In this document: positions 1 through 7,098 of the stretch, piece by piece | Numbering within the stretch: the first letter of the stretch is position 1 | Layout of the letters: each line of letters opens with the position of its first letter | Assembly: GCA_025964935.1 (NCBI GenBank) | Contig: JAOPXW010000295.1 | Coordinates: 1 to 8,636, forward strand | Source of the DNA: Friedmanniella sp. | Lineage (GTDB): Bacteria > Actinomycetota > Actinomycetes > Propionibacteriales > Propionibacteriaceae | Reading direction: 5' to 3' | Length of the DNA stretch: 8,636 bases | Made by a program: the position numbers and the translations under genes | Notes under the pieces: generated by a model | The model's database searches: none | Told to the model about the DNA's origin: nothing | The model's input: only the letters and a program-made list of their open reading frames with translations

Positions 1-102
1 TTCACCGGCGTCCGCCCGCCCGGCTCCTTCGCGCTCCGGGTCGGGGCGACCGCGGGCCACCCGGCCCCCTCCTCACCTGATCCCGGCATCGGGGGGCGTT
101 GA
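1..102 (+). other. Possible 3' end of an upstream gene (unidentified)
   Basis: The frame beginning at base 1 is open for 33 codons and stops with TGA at 100-102. Its first 24 codons all end in G or C, which is the coding pattern of this genome, and the peptide carries a mix of hydrophobic residues (F, V, L) as a real C-terminus would. I do not recognise it, and it does not show the usual C-terminal sequence of MenG methyltransferases, which often precede this reductase gene in actinobacteria. Two competing readings exist on the opposite strand: a GTG start at 60 with GAGGAGG (68-74 on the + strand as CCTCCTC) seven bases before it, and an ATG at 89. The GTG frame has poorer third-position GC. 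The fragment is too short to decide between these. Confidence 0.25.
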
Positions 103-129
103 CTCCGTGGTCCGCCCGCGGTGTCGGGC

Positions 130-159
130 GTGACGTCGGTTCCGAGGACGTCGTAGACT
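130..159 (+). promoter_or_regulatory. Candidate promoter for the reductase-nuo unit
   Basis: GTGACG (130-135) and TAGACT (154-159) are separated by 18 bases and resemble a housekeeping actinobacterial -35/-10 pair. Transcription would start near 166, leaving a leader of about 100 bases before the reductase ATG. The operator-like palindrome at 171-192 would lie just downstream of that start. A direct repeat GACGTCG (132-138 and 147-153) overlaps the element. This is a visual match only, and short -10 and -35 matches occur often by chance. Confidence 0.35.
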
Positions 160-170
160 CCTGCCTGGCA

Positions 171-192
171 GTTCGTGAAGCAATTCACGAAC
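171..192. promoter_or_regulatory. Operator-like inverted repeat (Rex or CRP/GlxR type)
   Basis: The site is GTTCGTGAA-N4-TTCACGAAC, a perfect palindrome with 9-base arms around GCAA. Its core, TCGTGAA-N4-TTCACGA, differs by one base per half from the Rex consensus TTGTGAA-N4-TTCACAA. Rex is the NADH/NAD+ sensor that controls respiratory genes in Streptomyces, including, as I recall, nuo. The same bases also fit CGTGA-N6-TCACG, a CRP/GlxR-type site, because the two consensus sequences share a core. The site lies 77 bases upstream of the reductase ATG and just after the candidate promoter, where a bound repressor would block transcription. That a dyad operator is present is fairly likely, but which regulator binds it is inference. 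Confidence 0.6.
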
Positions 193-259
193 GGCCTCGG
201 GAGCCCCTCGACGGGCCTCCAGCAACGACGCAAACGACGACAGTCTGGTCCAGACGAGC

Positions 260-264
260 AGGAG
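260..264 (+). promoter_or_regulatory. Ribosome binding site fixing the reductase start
   Basis: AGGAG lies five bases before the ATG at 270. The frame is open further upstream to a TTG at 99, but that codon has no such site and lies upstream of the candidate promoter, so 270 is the preferred start. Confidence 0.8.
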
Positions 265-269
265 ACGCG

Positions 270-1604
270 ATGTCAGTCACGCCGAACGGGCGCGCCCCGT
301 TTGTGCCCGCGGCAGCGTCCCCTCCCTCCGGCGGCTCGAGCAGCGACGGGGCCATCGAGTCCGACGTCATCGTGGTCGGCGCGGGCCCGGCGGGCTCCGC
401 CACCGCCACCCACCTCGCCCGCCGTGGGCTGCACGTGTCGCTGCTGGAGAAGAGCCAGTTCCCCCGCGAGAAGGTCTGCGGCGACGGGCTGACCCCGCGC
501 GCCACCCGGCAGCTGATCCGGCTCGGCATCGACACCTCCGAGTCCGCGGGCTGGCTGCACAACAAGGGCCTGCGGATCTACGGCGGAGACCGACCCTTCC
601 AGCTGGAGTGGCCCGACCTGGCCGACTTCCCGCCGTACGGGCTGGTCCGGCCGCGCTCGGACTTCGACGACCTGCTGGTGCGCAACGCGGAGGCCTCCGG
701 GGCCAAGCTGTACGAGCTGGCGAACGTCACCGAGCCGATCGTCGACCCCACGACCGACCGGATCGTCGGGGTCCGGACCAAGGACGGGCGCCGCTTCACC
801 GCGCCGATGGTGGTGGCGGCCGACGGCAACTCCACCCGCCTCAGCCTGGCCATGGGTCTCAACCGGCGCGACGACCGGCCGATGGGGGTCGCGGTCCGCA
901 CCTACTACACCAGCCCGCGGCACCGCGACGACTACCTGGAGTCCTGGCTGGAGCTGTGGGACGGCAAGCCGGGCGAGAGCGCGCTGCTGCCCGGCTACGG
1001 CTGGATCTTCGGGATGGGCGACGGGACCTGCAACGTGGGGCTCGGCATCCTCAACACCTCGAACGCCTTCGGCCGGACCGACTACAAGGACCTGCTGAAG
1101 CGCTGGCTGGACAACACCCCGGAGGAGTGGGGGTTCCGGGACGAGAACATGACCACCCCCGTCCGCGGGGCGGCGCTGCCCATGGGGTTCAACCGCCAGC
1201 CGCACTACACCCGAGGCCTGCTGCTGGTCGGGGACGCCGGCGGCATGGTCAACCCGTTCAACGGGGAGGGCATCGCGTACGCCATGGAGTCCGGGGAGAT
1301 CGCCGCGGACGCGATGGCCGAGGCGCACTACCGCGGCGTGGGCACCGCCAGCGCGGAGCGGGCGCTGCAGGGCTACCCCGTCGCGATGAAGGCCCAGCTG
1401 GGCGGCTACTACACGCTCGGGCGCACCTTCGTGAAGCTGATCGGCAACCCCCAGGTGATGCGGGCCTGCACGAAGTACGGGCTGCCCCGGAAGACCCTGA
1501 TGCGGTTCACCCTCAAACTGCTGGCCAACCTGACCGACGAGCGCGACGGCGACGCGATGGACAAGCTGATCAACTCGCTGTCCTCGATCGCCCCGGCGGC
1601 CTGA
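270..1604 (+). CDS. Geranylgeranyl reductase family FAD enzyme, probable menaquinone side-chain reductase
   Basis: This is a 444-residue flavoprotein of the geranylgeranyl reductase family. Residues 32-60 form the N-terminal FAD-binding Rossmann fold, with GAGPAG at 37-42 and the ribose-binding Glu60. CGDGLTP follows at 70-76 and is typical of this family. VVAADG (181-186), LLPGYGWIF (239-247), and GDAGG plus NGEGI (321-335) mark the second FAD contact and the substrate domain. Members reduce isoprenoid double bonds. Mycobacterium tuberculosis MenJ, with the same motifs, saturates one prenyl unit of menaquinone, and related genes sit directly before nuoA in Streptomyces and other actinobacteria. 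The location ahead of complex I genes therefore suggests menaquinone as substrate, although archaeal-type lipid or chlorophyll-side-chain paralogues share the fold. The first 30 residues are a flexible Pro/Ser/Gly-rich tail. There is no signal peptide; the enzyme is probably peripheral to the membrane. Family assignment is firm and the exact substrate is inferred. Confidence 0.92.
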   Translation: MSVTPNGRAPFVPAAASPPSGGSSSDGAIESDVIVVGAGPAGSATATHLARRGLHVSLLEKSQFPREKVCGDGLTPRATRQLIRLGIDTSESAGWLHNKGLRIYGGDRPFQLEWPDLADFPPYGLVRPRSDFDDLLVRNAEASGAKLYELANVTEPIVDPTTDRIVGVRTKDGRRFTAPMVVAADGNSTRLSLAMGLNRRDDRPMGVAVRTYYTSPRHRDDYLESWLELWDGKPGESALLPGYGWIFGMGDGTCNVGLGILNTSNAFGRTDYKDLLKRWLDNTPEEWGFRDENMTTPVRGAALPMGFNRQPHYTRGLLLVGDAGGMVNPFNGEGIAYAMESGEIAADAMAEAHYRGVGTASAERALQGYPVAMKAQLGGYYTLGRTFVKLIGNPQVMRACTKYGLPRKTLMRFTLKLLANLTDERDGDAMDKLINSLSSIAPAA

Positions 1605-1734
1605 GGCGCTCCGCGAAAATGTCAGTCGGTCCCCGTATCCTCAACCCGCATCCCCGGGGCTGCTCGCACGCAGCCCCCCGTGGCTGCGCGACCCCCCGCC
1701 CCGCACGGCAGACCCCACGACCAGGAGCCCACCG
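1605..1734 (+). other. 130-base leader between reductase and nuoA
   Basis: This is the largest gap inside the gene cluster. It holds a weak -10-like TATCCT (1636-1641) with no credible -35, the paired hairpins at 1656-1688, and a 39-codon frame (1619-1738, Pro- and Arg-rich) whose TGA overlaps the nuoA ATG. The third-position GC of that frame is about 68 percent, clearly below the neighbouring genes, and its nearest Shine-Dalgarno-like GAGG is 12 bases away, so I do not call it a gene. The reductase and nuo may be one transcript with processing or attenuation here, or nuoA may have its own promoter. Confidence 0.5.
1656..1677 (+). other. RNA hairpin in the nuoA leader
   Basis: GGGGCTGC (1656-1663) pairs perfectly with GCAGCCCC (1670-1677) across a six-base loop. 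No run of T follows, so it is not a typical intrinsic terminator. It could be an attenuator element, a processing or stability signal, or GC-rich coincidence. An overlapping alternative hairpin uses the same right arm: CGCAGCC (1669-1675) with GGCTGCG (1682-1688). Confidence 0.5.
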
Positions 1735-2094
1735 ATGAGCCCTTACCTCGGCATCGTCATCCTGCTCGCCCTGGCGTCGGGCTTCGTCGGGCTGACCATC
1801 CTCACCAGCCTGATCGTGGGACCCGGGCGCTACAACCGGGCCAAGTACGACTCGTACGAGTGCGGCATCGAGCCCACCCCCCAGCCGGTGGGCGGCGGGC
1901 GTTTCCCGGTGAAGTACTACATCACCGCCATGCTCTTCATCGTCTTCGACATCGAGATCGTCTTCCTCTACCCGTGGGCGGTGTCCTTCGACCTGCTGGG
2001 CACGTTCGCGCTCGTCGAGATGATCTTGTTCATCATCACCGTCTTCATCGCCTACCTTTACGTGCTGCGCCGAGGTGGACTCGATTGGGACTGA
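1735..2094 (+). CDS. nuoA: NADH-quinone oxidoreductase subunit A
   Basis: This small membrane subunit of complex I (119 residues, normal length) is equivalent to mitochondrial ND3. Three hydrophobic helices are visible at about 4-28, 60-82 and 88-110. The loop between the first two carries YECG with Cys43, the position that in mitochondrial ND3 changes exposure between active and deactive enzyme. FDIE (71-74) and Glu95 in the third helix are conserved family acids near the start of the proton path. The subunit sits where the membrane arm meets the quinone chamber. The start is ATG 1735 with AGGAG (1723-1727) seven bases upstream. NuoB follows after 36 bases. No anomalies are visible. Confidence 0.97.
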   Translation: MSPYLGIVILLALASGFVGLTILTSLIVGPGRYNRAKYDSYECGIEPTPQPVGGGRFPVKYYITAMLFIVFDIEIVFLYPWAVSFDLLGTFALVEMILFIITVFIAYLYVLRRGGLDWD

Positions 2095-2130
2095 CCAGGT
2101 CGCCACGACCGACAAGAAGAGGGAACTGAG

Positions 2131-2685
2131 ATGGGTGCAGAGGAGCAGCTCCCGAGTGGAGTCCTGCTGACCACGCTGGAAGGTCTGTTCGGCTACATGC
2201 GGAGCGCGTCGTTCTGGCCGGCCACCTTCGGGCTGGCCTGCTGCGCGATCGAGATGATGACCTACGGTGCGCCCCGCTACGACTCGGGCCGCTGGGGCCA
2301 GGAGGTCTTCCGGGCCTCCCCGCGGCAGGCGGACCTGATGATCGTGGCCGGCCGGGTCAGCCAGAAGATGGCTCCCGTGCTGCGTCAGATCTACGACCAG
2401 ATGGCCAACCCCAAGTGGGTGCTGGCCATGGGTGTCTGCGCGAGCAGCGGCGGCATGTTCAACAACTACGCCATCGTGCAGGGGGTCGACCACGTCGTCC
2501 CCGTGGACATGTACCTGCCGGGCTGTCCGCCGCGGCCCGAGATGCTGATCGACGCGATGTTCAAGCTGCGCGACAAGGTCGCCCACACCCCGATCGGCGT
2601 CAACGCCACCCTCGCCGCCCAGGAGGCCGAGCAGGCCCAGCTGGTGGCCCCGTCCACCCGCGAGCTGAAGGGTCTGCTGCGTTGA
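2131..2685 (+). CDS. nuoB: NADH-quinone oxidoreductase subunit B (cluster N2 subunit)
   Basis: This 184-residue subunit of the connecting arm (PSST/Nqo6 family) carries N2, the last 4Fe-4S cluster before the quinone. The four expected ligands are present: the tandem Cys37-Cys38 in [10 protein letters not shown], Cys103 in MGVCASSGG, and Cys132 in [10 protein letters not shown]. The short N-terminus is typical of bacterial forms, and the last 25 or so residues are an Ala/Glu/Gln-rich tail. Together with NuoD it forms the quinone pocket at the membrane surface. The start ATG 2131 has AGAGGG at 2118-2123. It shares its reading frame with nuoA, but the nuoA stop at 2092 separates them. Its stop overlaps the proposed TTG start of nuoC. 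Confidence 0.97.
   Translation: MGAEEQLPSGVLLTTLEGLFGYMRSASFWPATFGLACCAIEMMTYGAPRYDSGRWGQEVFRASPRQADLMIVAGRVSQKMAPVLRQIYDQMANPKWVLAMGVCASSGGMFNNYAIVQGVDHVVPVDMYLPGCPPRPEMLIDAMFKLRDKVAHTPIGVNATLAAQEAEQAQLVAPSTRELKGLLR
2667..2672 (+). promoter_or_regulatory. Ribosome binding site supporting the TTG start of nuoC
   Basis: GAAGGG sits nine bases before TTG 2682, inside the last codons of nuoB. It is the best-placed purine-rich element for the unusual TTG start and fits the tight overlaps seen at the following junctions. Confidence 0.55.
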
Positions 2686-3553
2686 GTCCCGACCCTCGCT
2701 CCGAGCGCTCCGCCGAGGGCGTCAACGCCGAGTCCGACGCCAAGGCGCCGGTCACGGGAGGACTGCCCCAGGGTGAGTCCGCCCCCGACCCCGGCACCCG
2801 TGCGGGCTCGGTGACCGGCTCGGCCCCCGAGGTCGCCTCCGGTGCCAGCGACGGTGACCAGGCGACCGACGAGGCGGCCCAGTCCGAGGTGGCCGTGGCC
2901 TCCCCGTCCGCGGAGGTGCTCGAGGTCCGCCAGGGCATGTTCGGCGTCCGGGGCACCGGCGACACCTCCGGCTACGGCGGTCTGACCCGCACCATCGCGT
3001 TCCCGGGTCCGGCCGAGCAGCCCTTCGGCGGCTGGTGGGACCAGGTCTCGGACCGGATCGGCGAGCTGGTCGGCAACTACAGCGACGTCATCAGCAAGGT
3101 CGTCATCCACCGTGGGGAGATCACCTTCCACGTCGTGCCGGCCCAGCTGGCCATGCTGGCCCGGCACCTCCGCGACGACGCCCACCTCCGGTTCGAGCTG
3201 TGCAGCAGCGTCTCGGGGGTGCACTACCCGGCCGACCGCGGCCAGGAGCTGCACGCGGTCTACCACCTGCAGTCGATGACCCACAACCGCCGGATCCGGC
3301 TCGAGGTCGCGGTGCCGGAGTCCGACCCGCACCTCCCCTCGGTGGTGGGCACCTACCCGACCGCCGACTGGCACGAGCGCGAGACGTACGACATGTTCGG
3401 CATCGTCTTCGACGGGCACCCCGCGCTCACCCGCATCCTGATGCCGGATGACTGGCCCGGCCACCCGCAGCGCAAGGACTACCCGCTCGGGGGCATCCCG
3501 GTGGAGTACAAGGGCGCCACCATCCCGCCACCTGACCAGCGCAGGAGCTACTC

Positions 3554-3557
<4 letters not shown>
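2682..3557 (+). CDS. nuoC: NADH-quinone oxidoreductase subunit C
   Basis: This is the 30 kDa subunit of the connecting arm (Nqo5 family), 291 residues from the TTG. The core runs from about residue 85 to the end. It includes [10 protein letters not shown] (91-100), characteristic of actinobacterial NuoC, and the family signature from Trp230 onward: [11 protein letters not shown], then [14 protein letters not shown] and [12 protein letters not shown]. It has no cofactor and braces NuoD and NuoB. NuoC is separate from NuoD here, unlike the fused NuoCD of E. coli. The start is a judgement. TTG 2682 overlaps the nuoB stop as TTGA, and the codons after it keep the genome's high third-position GC. 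The first in-frame ATG (2937) would leave a 251-base gap. The first 83 or so residues are an acidic, Ala/Ser/Pro/Gly-rich tail without aromatic, Cys, His, Ile or Met residues, probably disordered. Confidence 0.93.
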
Positions 3558-4950
<1,393 letters not shown>

Positions 4951-4954
<4 letters not shown>

Positions 4955-5772
4955 GTGTGATCGAGCCCCAGGCGGGTGCCCGGGCCGGGCACGGCGGCGG
5001 CGACAACGCCTCCGAGGAGCTGGCCGGCCACGGCCACCTCACCACGCACTTCGACGAGCCGAGTCTGGACTTCTCCGGGCCGGCGACCCAGCTGAGTGAG
5101 CAGACCCTGGCCGAGCTGGCCTCGATCGCGGCCCGCTACCCGCAGCAGCGCTCCGCGCTGCTGCCCATGCTGCACCTGGTGCAGAGTGTGGAGGGCCGGG
5201 TGACCCCGGCGGGGATCGAAGCCTGCGCCCGCATCCTGGGGCTGACGGCCGCCGACGTGAGCGGGGTCGCCACCTTCTACACGATGTACAAGCGGCGCCC
5301 CGTCGGCCAGTACCACGTCGGGGTCTGCACGACCGCCCTCTGCGCGATCATGGGGGGCGACGACGTCTACGCCCGACTCCAGGACCACCTGGGCATCGGC
5401 AACGACGAGACCACCGACGACGGCCTGGTCACGTTGGAGCACCTGGAGTGCAACGCGGCCTGCGACTTCGCCCCGGTGATGATGGTCAACTGGGAGTTCT
5501 TCGACAACACCACCCCGGACCGCGCCGTGGAGGTGGTGGACGCCCTCCGCTCCGGCCAGGAGGTCACCGCCACCCGGGGCGCCCGGGTCTGCACGTGGAA
5601 GGAGGCCGAGCGGGTGCTCGCCGGCTTCCCCGACGGACGGGCCGACGAGGGTCCGACCGCAGTGGGACCCTCGCTGCTGGGGCTGGGCATCGCCCGGGAG
5701 AACGGCTGGCGCGCCCCCGAGGGACCGCCGGCCGACGAGCAGCCGTCCCCCGACGCCGGAGGAGACCGATGA
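4951..5772 (+). CDS. nuoE: NADH-quinone oxidoreductase subunit E (cluster N1a subunit)
   Basis: This is the 24 kDa subunit of the NADH-oxidising arm, a thioredoxin-like 2Fe-2S protein holding N1a. At 273 residues it is long for the family because of both ends. The ligands are Cys126, Cys131, Cys167 and Cys171, spaced C-x4-C-x35-C-x3-C as expected. A helical N-terminal domain (about 48-110, with [11 protein letters not shown] at its end) precedes the cluster domain. The first 45 or so residues and the last 70 or so, which include Cys214 in a [11 protein letters not shown] segment and a Pro/Glu/Asp-rich tail, are extensions whose role I cannot state. The start ATG 4951 overlaps the nuoD stop, but no good AGGAG precedes it, only G-rich sequence at 4936-4943. 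Its translation probably depends on ribosomes finishing nuoD. Confidence 0.96.
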
Positions 5773-7088
5773 CCGACCTGCTGACCCCCGTCCTGACCGC
5801 CAACTGGGGCGACGAGCGCGCCTGGCGGCTGACCAACTACGAGCACCAGGGTGGCTACCAGGGGCTGCGCGCCGCGCTGCAGATGGAGCCCGCCGACGTC
5901 GTCGCCGCGGTCAAGGAGTCCGGTCTGCGGGGCCGCGGGGGAGCCGGCTTCCCCACCGGGATGAAGTGGAGCTTCATCCCGCAGGACAACCCGAAGCCGA
6001 AGTACCTGGTCGTCAACGCGGACGAGTCCGAGCCGGGCACGTGCAAGGACGTCCCGCTGATGATGGCCTCCCCGCACACCCTCGTCGAGGGCGTCATCAT
6101 CTCGGCCTTCGCGATCCGGGCCAACCACGCCTTCATCTACGTCCGGGGCGAGGTCCTGCACGTCGTCCGCCGACTGCAGCAGGCCGTCCGAGAGGCGTAC
6201 TCGGCCGGCTACGCCGGGAAGAACATCCTGGGCACCGGCTACGACCTCGAGATCATCGTGCACGCCGGCGCTGGGGCCTACATCTGCGGTGAGGAGACGG
6301 CCCTGCTGGACTCCCTCGAGGGACGCCGCGGCCAGCCGCGGCTGCGGCCGCCGTTCCCCGCCATCGCCGGCCTGTACGCCAGCCCAACGGTGATCAACAA
6401 CGTCGAGTCCATCGCCTCGGTGCCCAGCATCCTGACCCGGGGCGCGGCCTGGTTCTCCTCGATGGGGACCGAGAAGTCCAAGGGCATGACCATCTACTCG
6501 CTGTCGGGCCACGTCGCCCGGCCGGGTCAGTTCGAGGCGCCGATGGGAATCACGCTGCGGCAGCTGCTGGAGCTGGCCGGCGGCATGCGGGCGGGTCGCG
6601 AGCTGAAGTTCTGGACCCCGGGGGGCTCCTCGACCCCGATCCTCACCCCGGAGCACCTCGACGTCCCGCTCGACTACGAGGGGGTGGCGAGCGTGAAGTC
6701 GATGCTTGGCACCAAGGCTCTGCAGTGCTTCGACGAGACCACCTCGGTGGTCCGGACGGTGCTGCGGTGGACCGAGTTCTACAAGCACGAGTCCTGCGGC
6801 AAGTGCACCCCCTGCCGGGAGGGCACCTGGTGGCTGGTCCAGATCCTCAAGCGGATGGAGGCCGGTCAGGGCCAGCCGGGGGACATCGAGAAGCTCCTCG
6901 ACCTTTGTGAGAACATCCTGGGCCGGTCCTTCTGCGCGCTCGGGGACGGGGCGACCTCGCCGATCAGCTCGGCGATCACCCATTTCCGTGGCGAGTTCGA
7001 GGCCGCCCTGCACACCCCCGCGTGGGAGCTGTTCCCCTACGGGGCCAGCACCACCTACGTACGCGAGCCGGCCGGAGCGCCGGCATGA
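5769..7088 (+). CDS. nuoF: NADH-quinone oxidoreductase subunit F (NADH- and FMN-binding)
   Basis: This 439-residue subunit (51 kDa/Nqo1 family) binds NADH and FMN and starts electron flow, passing electrons to cluster N3. [13 protein letters not shown] (55-67) is the glycine-rich nucleotide/FMN motif, and [14 protein letters not shown] (167-180) carries the acidic residues near NADH. The SLBB-type segment follows at about 240-330. The 4Fe-4S N3 ligands are Cys343, Cys346 and Cys349 in [12 protein letters not shown], with Cys389 in GRSFCALGD as the fourth. Length and motifs are normal. The start ATG 5769 overlaps the nuoE stop (ATGA), and GGAGGAG (5758-5764) stands four bases before it, a strong site. 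It is catalytically complete by motif inspection and works with NuoE and NuoG on the cytoplasmic side. Confidence 0.97.
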   Translation: MTDLLTPVLTANWGDERAWRLTNYEHQGGYQGLRAALQMEPADVVAAVKESGLRGRGGAGFPTGMKWSFIPQDNPKPKYLVVNADESEPGTCKDVPLMMASPHTLVEGVIISAFAIRANHAFIYVRGEVLHVVRRLQQAVREAYSAGYAGKNILGTGYDLEIIVHAGAGAYICGEETALLDSLEGRRGQPRLRPPFPAIAGLYASPTVINNVESIASVPSILTRGAAWFSSMGTEKSKGMTIYSLSGHVARPGQFEAPMGITLRQLLELAGGMRAGRELKFWTPGGSSTPILTPEHLDVPLDYEGVASVKSMLGTKALQCFDETTSVVRTVLRWTEFYKHESCGKCTPCREGTWWLVQILKRMEAGQGQPGDIEKLLDLCENILGRSFCALGDGATSPISSAITHFRGEFEAALHTPAWELFPYGASTTYVREPAGAPA

Positions 7089-7092
7089 GGAG
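7087..7092 (+). promoter_or_regulatory. Ribosome binding site for nuoG
   Basis: GAGGAG begins inside the nuoF stop codon and lies six bases before ATG 7099. It decides the nuoG start over the closer ATG at 7085, which opens only a five-codon frame (MRSAA) ending in TGA at 7100-7102. Confidence 0.75.
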
Positions 7093-7098
7093 CGCGGC

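Noticed and set aside
1..60. Divergent gene starting at GTG 60 on the - strand with GAGGAGG seven bases upstream
   Set aside because: The ribosome-binding match is good, but third-position GC is only about 75 percent over 20 codons, and the opposite forward frame is perfect over 24. The fragment is too short to call, so it is noted as an alternative in the edge feature.
82..93. Terminator hairpin CCCG-GCAT-CGGG
   Set aside because: It has only four base pairs, no T-run and no firmly established gene ending before it.
99..127. TTGACT (99-104) as a -35 box
   Set aside because: No acceptable -10 lies 16-19 bases downstream; the best is TGTCGG.
99..269. Extension of the reductase to the TTG at 99
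   Set aside because: There is no ribosome binding site there, it would run across the candidate promoter and the operator palindrome, and ATG 270 has a well-placed AGGAG and the expected family length.
1656..1688. Intrinsic transcription terminator after the reductase gene
   Set aside because: The stem is strong, but the following bases are GC-rich with no T-run, and the tightly packed nuo genes start immediately after.
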